From Candidatus Nanopelagicales bacterium (lineage in GTDB: Bacteria > Actinomycetota > Actinomycetes > Nanopelagicales > Nanopelagicaceae), in contig JAURJF010000041.1 in NCBI GenBank assembly GCA_030832365.1, positions 1 to 8,428 on the forward strand: a stretch of DNA of 8,428 nucleotides. The letters run 5' to 3'. The notes under the pieces are model-generated. The model was given only the letters and a program-made list of their open reading frames with translations, was not told the DNA's origin and did not search any database. Below are positions 1 through 5,224 of this stretch, one piece after another. The first letter of the stretch is position 1, and each line of letters begins with the position of its first letter. Both the position numbers and the translations under genes were made by a program.

Positions 1-380
1 AGTTTGATTAGATCATCTGGAGTAAAAGGGTTCTTTGGATCAAAGTCATAGTAGAAGCCATCTTTAATAGGAGGGCCAATTCCCAATTTAGTCTCTGGGA
101 AAACATCTTGAACCGCTTGGGCCAGAACATGGGCCGTTGAGTGGCGCAGAACGCTTAATCCCTCATCTGAGCTAATCGAAATCGATTCAACTACATCGCC
201 CTCTGTTAAATCATTCCAGAGATCTTTTAGCTCTCCATTTATCTTGCAGACAATAATGGCATCTGCTCCAGGCTTCATCTGATCTGGATAGAGCTGCTCG
301 AAAACTTGGGTGACTTTTAGCCCTGTTTCTACTTTTCTAGATGCGCCATCAACGCTTATTTCAATCTCACCAGGCGACAT
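1..380 (-). CDS. thrS: Threonyl-tRNA synthetase, N-terminal part (runs off the window)
   Basis: This enzyme charges tRNA-Thr with threonine in the cytoplasm. The 126 visible codons start at the ATG at 380. Residues 1 to about 68 form a TGS-like domain (beginning MSPGEIEISVDG). The editing/SAD region follows with HSTAH (H80-H84), the HxxxH pair of the proofreading site, then KLGIGPPIKDGFYYDFD at about 98-114. All are hallmark ThrRS segments. The catalytic class II core lies beyond position 1. It follows the pab/PGPGW operon by 50 bases on the same strand. No Shine-Dalgarno stands before the ATG, but TAGCCT sits six bases upstream, so it may be leaderless as well as read through from upstream. 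A nearby ATG at 385 is out of frame. Family assignment is very secure. Confidence 0.95.
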   Translation of the reverse strand, partial: MSPGEIEISVDGASRKVETGLKVTQVFEQLYPDQMKPGADAIIVCKINGELKDLWNDLTEGDVVESISISSDEGLSVLRHSTAHVLAQAVQDVFPETKLGIGPPIKDGFYYDFDPKNPFTPDDLIK

Positions 381-386
381 GACATC

Positions 387-392
387 AGGCTA
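387..392 (-). promoter_or_regulatory. Possible -10 box of a leaderless thrS transcript
   Basis: TAGCCT fits TANNNT and lies exactly six bases before the thrS ATG, so transcription could begin at the A of the start codon. No SD is present. I see no convincing -35 hexamer. This is inference from spacing only. Confidence 0.3.
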
Positions 393-430
393 CCAAAGCC
401 TAGGCCGATAAGGCCTTAAGAGATAGGTTT

Positions 431-748
431 TCAGCTGTAATAGATTGCAATTGCAAGCAGAGATGCCAGGGTTAGAAGTGCGGCAATGAGATATTTAACC
501 CAGAGCGGGATTCCAATTTTGTCTGAAAAATTCTCTGCAATGTTTTTAGTCTGTCTTATTGCTCTTGATGCCCATGCAAACTCTGTTGCCAAGATACCAA
601 GACCGGCGAGAAGAACTAAGAGTCCAGGACCTGGCGCGAAGAGAAGTGCTGAACCAATGACAGTTACTAATCCACCAACAACTCCAATAAAAACGCGCCA
701 TAACAATGAGCCATAGGGCGTGGATTTAATCTGGCGTCTTACATTCAC
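431..748 (-). CDS. Small PGPGW-type (TIGR02611-like) membrane protein
   Basis: This is a 105-residue integral membrane protein of unknown function. Three hydrophobic segments are visible at about 17-36, 38-58 and 84-103. The loop between the first two carries FAPGPGLLVLLAGLGIL, the PGPG signature of the actinobacterial PGPGW / TIGR02611 transmembrane family. A basic, polar stretch (RAIRQTKNIAENFSDK, about 62-77) lies between helices 2 and 3. The start is GTG at 748, which overlaps the pabC stop in a GTGA, so translation is probably coupled. The ATG just inside (744) is followed at once by a stop in its own frame and is not a start. Membership of the family is fairly sure. Its role is not known, and its place between pabC and thrS does not define one. 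Confidence 0.85.
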   Translation of the reverse strand: MNVRRQIKSTPYGSLLWRVFIGVVGGLVTVIGSALLFAPGPGLLVLLAGLGILATEFAWASRAIRQTKNIAENFSDKIGIPLWVKYLIAALLTLASLLAIAIYYS

Positions 749-1521
749 TGCTCTAGATTACCCAATATCCAGCTATGAAAAGATGAAGTTAATGTATCTA
801 TTGGCTGAGAGTTGGAATAAAGATGGCTTTCAAAAGCTTGCACCCCAACTATCTCCCTAACACTTGATGTTAGAGCTAGGCCATCAACGTTCTCTAAATC
901 CTCTACTAGAAGGGGCGCCTGGATCACCCCAAAGTTCTCAACAAGGAGAGCTCTAATTACCCCAGGAAGGCATCCACTATTTAAGTCAGGGGTGAACCAT
1001 TGCCCATCTTTAAGCCAGAGCAGGTTTGCAAGAGCGCTCTCCATTACCTCTCCCTGCTCATTTATAAAAATTGCATCATCAAAGCCTTTAGATGCTGCCT
1101 GCCGTAGGGCAACTGCGCTTGCTTGATAGGAGATAGTTTTCATTCCGGAGGTTAGATCTAACGAGTATCGCTTAATTGGCGAAAGGCAGAGTTTGAGAAA
1201 TCTATCCTCAGGTTTATATTCAATATGAGTAACCATCCAATTGCCATCACCCAATACAGTTATACGGAGGCGGCCAAATGGCGATGCTGGATTAGCTGCA
1301 ATAGTTTCTTCAACGCCCTGAACCAATTGAGCTCTAGATGGGGCGACTATCTTTAATTCGTTAAGGGTCTGCTCAAGTCGATCTAAATGTCGCTCCAGCG
1401 CAAAAGCTCTCCCAGAGTAAGTTCTTAGAGATTCAAAGGCCCCATCACCTAGAAGCCAGCCACCTCCAGTTGCCGGCAGAGCTAAATCATCTCGGAGTGA
1501 GTTATTAAAGTAGATTTTCAT
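745..1521 (-). CDS. pabC: 4-amino-4-deoxychorismate lyase (class IV PLP aminotransferase)
   Basis: This is a 258-residue fold-type IV PLP enzyme. In this context it most likely splits aminodeoxychorismate into p-aminobenzoate and pyruvate for folate synthesis. Visible motifs are GDGAFESLR (25-33), LERHLDRLEQ (42-51), the probable Schiff-base lysine K128 in MKTISYQASAVAL, E161 in VMESALANLLW, GCLPGVIRALL (183-193) and the cofactor-phosphate loop TSSVREIVGV (218-227). The ATG at 1521 is chosen because it gives the usual family N-terminus and overlaps the pabB stop as TAATG. A longer reading from 1572 would overlap pabB by 52 bases with an atypical leader. Its stop overlaps the next gene as GTGA. 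Family IV also includes branched-chain and D-amino acid aminotransferases, and only the pabB partnership points to ADC lyase. Confidence 0.87.
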   Translation of the reverse strand: MKIYFNNSLRDDLALPATGGGWLLGDGAFESLRTYSGRAFALERHLDRLEQTLNELKIVAPSRAQLVQGVEETIAANPASPFGRLRITVLGDGNWMVTHIEYKPEDRFLKLCLSPIKRYSLDLTSGMKTISYQASAVALRQAASKGFDDAIFINEQGEVMESALANLLWLKDGQWFTPDLNSGCLPGVIRALLVENFGVIQAPLLVEDLENVDGLALTSSVREIVGVQAFESHLYSNSQPIDTLTSSFHSWILGNLEQ

Positions 1522-2498
1522 TACCTTGTTAGCCCTATCAACTTCCTCGCCTTTAACTCGGTCTCTTCCCACTCTAGCTCGCTATCGCTGCCCCAGGTAA
1601 TTCCTGCCCCAGTTCCAAAGCGGAGAACCTGATCTTCCCCTTGCCAGAAGATCCTAATTCCAACTGCAAGCTCTGCTCGAGCGCCGTCAGAGAAACCAAT
1701 CACTCCGCAGTATGGTCCGCGAGATAATTCATTTTCTTCAATTATTTTTAAGGCGCTGCTCTTAGGCGCCCCACTTACCGATCCTGGCGGACTCATCGCA
1801 AGAAGGAGGTCGACGAAATCCTTACCTTGAGATAATTCAGCTCTCACATCAGAGACTAAATGAAATAACCCTGGATGGGCCTCGGTGGCAAGCAGCCTTG
1901 GAGTAGTAACGCTTCCTGTCTTCGCAACTTTACTTAAATCATTTCTAATCAAATCTACAATCATCAAATTCTCGGCCCTATCTTTTTCAAGAAACTCCTC
2001 CGTTGCTGAAGTTCCTTTAATGGGTGAGGAGATCGCAACTCCATCTTTAAGCGATATGAATCGCTCTGGAGATGCTGATGCCACTTGGATATCGCCAAGA
2101 TTTAAATATGCTGCAAACTCCGCTGGATTTTCCTTCAAGATCTTTTCTGTTAGCGGCAGTAGGGATGGGTTTGACTTGTTATCGGCGCTTAGAACTCGGC
2201 AGGCGTTTACTTGATAGACCTCACCTGCAGCAATCTTCTCTCTAATTCCTTCAACATATGAGCAGTAAGCCCCCTTATCTAGCGTGCTCTGCCAACTAAT
2301 ATCGGGAATTGCATTCCAACTTGATTTAGCTTTTGGAAGGTTTCTCTGCTCAATCTTTGCAAACCTTGCAAGGCGCCAATTGCCTTCAAAGCTTCCCAAC
2401 ACAACCCAGAAACCTGGCTTCCGTAATGAATTTAGATCGTTAGATGTTTCTACTAGCTCACTTGCTAGATGAGTACCCATCCAAAAGAGCGGTTGCAT
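1521..2498 (-). CDS. pabB: Aminodeoxychorismate synthase component I (chorismate-binding enzyme)
   Basis: It converts chorismate, with ammonia from a PabA-type glutaminase, to 4-amino-4-deoxychorismate for folate. The 325 residues hold the whole chorismate-binding domain: YVEGIREKIAAGEVYQVNACR (81-101, key residues G92, Q96, N98), ASPERF (142-147), SPIKGT (158-163), DLIRND (182-187), HLVSDVRA (213-220), GSVSGAPK (239-246) and GTGAGIT plus the ELEWEE segment (295-312). Lysine 161 in PIKGT marks PabB. TrpE and isochorismate enzymes usually have PIAGT there. The protein lacks most of the N-terminal domain of E. coli PabB (about 450 residues), as is common in short actinobacterial homologues. No pabA is nearby, so the glutaminase is elsewhere or shared with TrpG. 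It is the first gene of the pab operon and divergent from the tRNA cluster. Confidence 0.92.
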   Translation of the reverse strand: MQPLFWMGTHLASELVETSNDLNSLRKPGFWVVLGSFEGNWRLARFAKIEQRNLPKAKSSWNAIPDISWQSTLDKGAYCSYVEGIREKIAAGEVYQVNACRVLSADNKSNPSLLPLTEKILKENPAEFAAYLNLGDIQVASASPERFISLKDGVAISSPIKGTSATEEFLEKDRAENLMIVDLIRNDLSKVAKTGSVTTPRLLATEAHPGLFHLVSDVRAELSQGKDFVDLLLAMSPPGSVSGAPKSSALKIIEENELSRGPYCGVIGFSDGARAELAVGIRIFWQGEDQVLRFGTGAGITWGSDSELEWEETELKARKLIGLTR

Positions 2499-2505
2499 AA
2501 AGATG

Positions 2506-2511
2506 ACGCTA
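2506..2511 (-). promoter_or_regulatory. Possible -10 box of the pab operon
   Basis: TAGCGT (TANNNT) ends seven bases before the pabB ATG at 2498 and no SD is seen, which would fit a leaderless transcript. No good -35 is visible. The call rests on spacing and on similar motifs at thrS and the small gene at 5039. Confidence 0.3.
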
Positions 2512-2576
2512 CCTCAAGGCTAGGTATCTTTACTCCGTGAAGCTATGCTTTAAGTAGACTCCATTTTCCATAAGAC

Positions 2577-2606
2577 TTGGGCAGATGGCTCTAATTGCGA
2601 TAGATT
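2577..2606 (+). promoter_or_regulatory. Candidate promoter of the tRNA-Gly-Cys-Val cluster
   Basis: TTGGGC (2577-2582) and TAGATT (2601-2606) are separated by 18 bases and resemble -35 and -10 boxes of a housekeeping sigma factor. Transcription would start near 2613, about 24 bases before tRNA-Gly. It is the best-placed candidate in the gap, but the match is only moderate. Confidence 0.4.
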
Positions 2607-2636
2607 TCCCCCTCTAGCTGGCTTAGGTCAGTAGAT

Positions 2637-2709
2637 GCGGACGTAGCGCAGTTGGTAGCGCGGAACCTTGCCAAGGTTCAGGTCGCGGGTTCGACCCCCG
2701 TCGTCCGCT
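2637..2709 (+). tRNA. tRNA-Gly (anticodon GCC)
   Basis: The cloverleaf folds fully. Acceptor GCGGACG pairs with CGTCCGC (2702-2708). The D arm is GCGC with loop AGTTGGTA. The anticodon stem GAACC/GGTTC encloses loop TTGCCAA with GCC at 2670-2672, and the T arm is CGGGTTCGACCCCCG. The discriminator is T, as in bacterial tRNA-Gly. No CCA is encoded, so it must be added by the CCA-adding enzyme. First of three tRNAs. Confidence 0.97.
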
Positions 2710-2745
2710 CTCTTGAATAGAGTGAAGAATTAATTCAATAGATTT

Positions 2746-2819
2746 GGTGGAGTGGCCGAGAGGCGAGGCTCGGGACTGCAAATCCCGCTACACGGGTTCA
2801 AATCCCGTCTCCACCTCCA
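2746..2819 (+). tRNA. tRNA-Cys (anticodon GCA), with encoded CCA
   Basis: Acceptor GGTGGAG pairs with CTCCACC (2809-2815), discriminator T2816, and CCA is encoded at 2817-2819. The anticodon stem CGGGA/TCCCG encloses loop CTGCAAA with GCA at 2778-2780. The T arm is ACGGG/CCCGT with loop TTCAAAT. The D region is short and purine-rich. It is 36 bases after tRNA-Gly and is the only one of the three with an encoded CCA. Confidence 0.97.
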
Positions 2820-2830
2820 AGTTTAGGAAT

Positions 2831-2855
2831 CTATACATTTACAGAAAATGTATAG
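2831..2855. repeat. Perfect 10-bp inverted repeat between tRNA-Cys and tRNA-Val
   Basis: CTATACATTT (2831-2840) and AAATGTATAG (2846-2855) are exact inverse copies around a 5-base loop, ACAGA. The spacer RNA between the two tRNAs would form an AU-rich hairpin. No U-run follows, so it is not a standard terminator. A processing signal for the polycistronic tRNA transcript is a reasonable guess. Confidence 0.75.
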
Positions 2856-2865
2856 TTCGCACTTC

Positions 2866-2937
2866 GGACGATTAGCGCAGCGGTAGCGCACTTCCTTGAC
2901 ATGGAAGGGGTCACTGGTTCGATCCCAGTATCGTCCA
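2866..2937 (+). tRNA. tRNA-Val (anticodon GAC)
   Basis: Acceptor GGACGAT pairs with ATCGTCC (2930-2936), discriminator A2937. The anticodon stem CTTCC/GGAAG encloses loop TTGACAT with GAC at 2898-2900. The T arm is ACTGGTTCGATCCCAGT. CCG follows the discriminator, so CCA is not encoded. It is the last tRNA of the group. The VOC gene on the opposite strand ends only 23 bases downstream, with no obvious terminator between. Confidence 0.97.
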
Positions 2938-2960
2938 CCGAAAGCTTTAGCTAGTTTGTT

Positions 2961-3329
2961 CTAATGACCCGAATCTTTGAAGATGCAAAAGGAATTTCCT
3001 TGGGGGTCCTTCAAGATCCGCCATTCAAATCCACTACTAGTGCGTGAGGTCTTTACGTGACTGCCGCCATTTTGTCTGACAACCATTTCCGCCTCTTGAA
3101 GGTCATCTACTGCAACGTCAATATGTAATTCTTGGGATTCATAATGCTTCTTTGCCACCCGTTGAAAAGCGAGCTTGAAACTCTCACCCGGGGTTGAGAA
3201 CAACCAGATGTGCTCGGTCGAGTGATCGTAGGGGTGCGCCTCTACTCCGAGTACTTTGCACCAAAATTCCACGAGCTCTTCTGGATTCTCACTGTTAAGC
3301 ATTACGGTCGTTATCCGAGCTCTTGCCAT
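2961..3329 (-). CDS. VOC-fold (glyoxalase/bleomycin-resistance-like) protein
   Basis: This is a 122-residue single-domain protein of the vicinal oxygen chelate superfamily, resembling the Glyoxalase_6 group. It shows two beta-alpha-beta-beta-beta halves: ARITTVMLNSENPEELVEFW (4-23) opens the first, and LHIDVAVDDLQEAEMVV (68-84) with ILKDPQGNSFCIF (105-117) forms the second. H69 is in the usual metal-ligand place, but the common DPEGNEF glutamate is replaced by S113, so metal-dependent catalysis is uncertain. The start at 3329 is preferred because GGAGGG lies five bases before it. An in-frame ATG at 3395 would add 22 residues outside the fold. Substrate is unknown. It lies 109 bases downstream of the permease on the same strand and points at the tRNA cluster. 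Confidence 0.82.
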   Translation of the reverse strand: MARARITTVMLNSENPEELVEFWCKVLGVEAHPYDHSTEHIWLFSTPGESFKLAFQRVAKKHYESQELHIDVAVDDLQEAEMVVRQNGGSHVKTSRTSSGFEWRILKDPQGNSFCIFKDSGH

Positions 3330-3333
3330 TCTG

Positions 3334-3339
3334 CCCTCC
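3334..3339 (-). promoter_or_regulatory. Shine-Dalgarno site that fixes the VOC gene start
   Basis: GGAGGG on the minus strand with its GGAGG core five bases before ATG 3329. It is the clearest SD in the window and decides the start against the in-frame ATG at 3395. Most neighbours have weak or no SD. Confidence 0.75.
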
Positions 3340-3438
3340 AATTTGTTTTCGATTGAATTTACAGCCCTCACGATCAATAGGGCAAGTGGGTCCATGTCAT
3401 ATCAACGAGAAGTTTTCCAGTGTCCTCCACCAACCCAG

Positions 3439-4824
3439 CTAGCCAACTTCTCGTATGCGTGGGTCTATACGGCTGCTGAGTAAGTCACTACCCACAATTG
3501 CAATGAAGGTAGCGAGGCCAATTACAAATATCCCACCCATTAGCCGGTTTAAATCATAAGTGAAGAGAGAATCCATCAGGAATATTCCTAGCCCCTGCCA
3601 CCCAAATACCAATTCAATAATTATCACCCCGTTGAAAAGATAGAGATAATTTGGGACAAATGTATTTGAAAGAGATAGATAGCAACTTCTAAATACATGC
3701 CTTACCAAAACTTCGATTTCATTCACACCCTTAGCACGCGCCATCCTCACATAATCTGACTCAAGAGTTTCTATCGCTGTGGCTTTTGTGACTTGATAGT
3801 AGATGGCAACGGTCGTAATTGTTATCGCCGAAGCTGGGAGTACTAAGTGAAGTACGCGATCTAATTGTGAAACCCAGAATTCTGGTGGGCTATACCAAAC
3901 CGATTCGTAAGCAAAGCTCGGAAATGGCCTCCCAGCAATCTCATCACGCTTCATATATGTCGGCAGGATTGAGATCAATCTCTGGATGATTAGAGATAAG
4001 AGCCAGAGAGTTCCAAAGCGAATGCCGAATCGAAAGCGGTGCAACATGCCAACTCCGAGCACACTCCAGAACAGTATCCAGAGAATTAAAGCAGCAGCGA
4101 AGTTTTTCGCAATTGCTAGATAATCGGTATCAATCGGTAGAAGGTAATTGGCAAGAGACATCAATGGAATAGCGATCATAAGCGAAGCAAGAAACCTCAC
4201 TTTGGCAACTCGATCATCTAGGGAGTAATGCGATAGAAAAATGAGTGTAGTGCCAAAGAGGAAAATGGCGCTTCCGGACAGTATCGCCAATGGTTCATAC
4301 CAATCTGTAAATTTATTTGCCCCATCGTTAATGACAACAACTACATACTGCTTCATGAGGTGACCGATAAAGAATACAGGTGACACATAACCAAGAAATG
4401 CGATGAAACTAGAGAGTGACTCTCTAAGTCCATATCTACCGATGGCAACAAAAACTCCTAGAGCTGATCCAATAAAGAGCGAGAGCGCAATCGAAATGCT
4501 AACTAACACAAAGGTTGGAGCTATCGCAGTAAATAGGCCCTCTGAGACAGGTCGCCCGTTCAAGGCTGTTCCTAATGTAAAATCTCCCGAGAAGATTGAT
4601 CGCCACACATCGCTATACCAACCTATAAATCTCTCGGGGATAGATTGATCTAAACGAAGCTCTCGCGTAGTTGCCAACAGTAGATATTCCAAATTTGGCG
4701 GGTTCGACAATCGGATTTCTGCCAGAGGGTCCCCAATTGTTGCAGCTAGCGAATAAATGAAGGCAAAGGATCCAGAGATACCGGCAATTGCAAGGAGAGC
4801 CCGCTTTAGTATGAATCGAAACAT
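3439..4824 (-). CDS. Enlarged DppB/OppB-type ABC transporter permease, apparently orphan
   Basis: This is a 461-residue inner-membrane permease of the dipeptide/oligopeptide/nickel importer class. The family N-terminus is present (FRFILKRALLAI, first helix about 8-30), as are the external segment, helices at about 103-127 and 137-157, and the ATPase-coupling EAA loop, where DYVRMARAKGVNEIEVLVRH (357-376) keeps the conserved A-x-x-KG core. The family end follows: VFGWQGLGIFL (406-416) and SSRIDPRIR (450-458). Family members are usually about 310-340 residues. Here the stretch from about 160 to 325 is roughly 130 residues longer, with about four extra hydrophobic segments (near 178-198, 210-229, 239-262, 268-286). 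No DppC partner, ATPase or binding protein follows; a VOC gene comes next. No SD is evident at the ATG. Substrate cannot be assigned. The reading frame is intact. Confidence 0.85.
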   Translation of the reverse strand: MFRFILKRALLAIAGISGSFAFIYSLAATIGDPLAEIRLSNPPNLEYLLLATTRELRLDQSIPERFIGWYSDVWRSIFSGDFTLGTALNGRPVSEGLFTAIAPTFVLVSISIALSLFIGSALGVFVAIGRYGLRESLSSFIAFLGYVSPVFFIGHLMKQYVVVVINDGANKFTDWYEPLAILSGSAIFLFGTTLIFLSHYSLDDRVAKVRFLASLMIAIPLMSLANYLLPIDTDYLAIAKNFAAALILWILFWSVLGVGMLHRFRFGIRFGTLWLLSLIIQRLISILPTYMKRDEIAGRPFPSFAYESVWYSPPEFWVSQLDRVLHLVLPASAITITTVAIYYQVTKATAIETLESDYVRMARAKGVNEIEVLVRHVFRSCYLSLSNTFVPNYLYLFNGVIIIELVFGWQGLGIFLMDSLFTYDLNRLMGGIFVIGLATFIAIVGSDLLSSRIDPRIREVG

Positions 4825-4940
4825 CAGTCAGCTCGTTTCATACCTCGTCATGCTACTTGAAATTCTGAAGGACGGGCCTATTCAACAAGGCAGATATTTG
4901 GAGCAGCTAACTCCATTGAACACTTTTGAGAGTAGATCAG

Positions 4941-4962
4941 AAAAAACCAATGACCTCACTTG
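4941..4962 (-). terminator. Weak terminator-like hairpin (minus strand)
   Basis: Read on the minus strand, CAAGTGAGGTCATTG (4962-4948) can fold into about five pairs with one bulge and is followed by GG and then TTTTTT (4946-4941). It could stop uppP-operon readthrough before the permease. The stem is short. A second T-run on the plus strand (4970-4975) flanks the other side. Confidence 0.22.
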
Positions 4963-5026
4963 CCTTAAATTTTTTGCCCTCTTTAGACAGACTGCTTCGC
5001 TTCCAAGGCTTGCGTTATCTGGGGCA

Positions 5027-5032
5027 TATCAT
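5027..5032 (+). promoter_or_regulatory. Possible -10 box of a leaderless zinc-ribbon gene
   Basis: TATCAT matches the TANNNT pattern and lies six bases before the ATG at 5039, placing the start of transcription at the start codon. No SD precedes this ATG. A TTGCGT at 5010-5015 is too close (11 bases) to act as its -35. Confidence 0.35.
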
Positions 5033-5038
5033 TTTGTC

Positions 5039-5224
5039 ATGAGCGCCAATAATCAGATGCCCTGTGATTTCTGCCAGCGCCCCTATGACCCGATAGCAAC
5101 TAGATGGCTCTGCCCTCATTGCCATATGAAAACTAACTGCTGCGACGGAGCTCCCTGCCCAATCCCTGAACAATCAGAGATAGCAATTAGTAGCAATGGA
5201 AGAAATGAACTTGCAGGTTCTTAA
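5039..5224 (+). CDS. Cys-rich zinc-ribbon-like small protein, uncharacterised
   Basis: This is a 61-residue protein that I cannot name. C9-x2-C12 and C25-x2-C28 (PCDFC and LCPHC), 12 residues apart, form a zinc-ribbon-like set. Three more cysteines follow as a CC pair (C34, C35) and C40 in KTNCCDGAPCP. The core from residue 7 to 41 looks conserved in style. The tail (42-61) is polar and low in complexity. ATG 5039 is chosen because TATCAT lies six bases upstream. Met7 (5057) is the alternative start. No signal peptide or membrane segment is seen, so it is probably cytoplasmic. It is convergent with uppP, and both stop codons come from one TTAA at 5221-5224. A metal-binding or nucleic-acid-binding adaptor role would be a guess. 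Confidence 0.72.
   Translation: MSANNQMPCDFCQRPYDPIATRWLCPHCHMKTNCCDGAPCPIPEQSEIAISSNGRNELAGS

Larger units (their letters stand above)
4825..5038. other. Non-coding gap between the divergent permease and zinc-ribbon genes
   Basis: It must hold the permease promoter (minus strand) and the start region of the small plus-strand gene. I see a TATCAT box at 5027-5032 and a weak terminator-like element at 4941-4962. A plus-strand frame is open through the whole gap from inside the permease, but its translation shows no domain, so I treat it as non-coding. Confidence 0.5.

Noticed and set aside
402..416. AGGCC-GATAA-GGCCT hairpin between the PGPGW gene and thrS
   Set aside because: Only five base pairs with no U-run on the minus strand, so it is not supported as a terminator.
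486..716. Open frame on the plus strand opposite the PGPGW gene
   Set aside because: It is a shadow of a supported minus-strand gene, with no recognisable protein and a Pro/Arg/Thr-rich antisense composition.
1522..1572. Longer pabC start at 1572
   Set aside because: It would overlap pabB by 52 bases and add a charged leader (MGRDRVKGEEVDR) not expected in the family. The TAATG start at 1521 fits better.
1885..2472. Plus-strand open frames opposite pabB (1885-2214 and 2284-2472)
   Set aside because: Both lie wholly inside pabB, whose motifs are intact. No domain or start signal supports them.
3330..3395. In-frame upstream ATG for the VOC gene at 3395
   Set aside because: The extra 22 residues lie before the VOC fold, and the strong GGAGGG belongs to the ATG at 3329.
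3256..3483. Plus-strand open frame across the VOC gene start and permease end
   Set aside because: Antisense to two supported genes, with no recognisable features.
4403..4648. Plus-strand open frame opposite the permease
   Set aside because: Antisense to conserved permease sequence, with no domain.
4757..5038. Plus-strand reading frame open from inside the permease into the small Cys-rich gene, which would make a 155-residue protein
   Set aside because: The added 94 residues overlap the permease start, show no motif or domain, and the translation reads like antisense and spacer. A good start signal lies at 5039.
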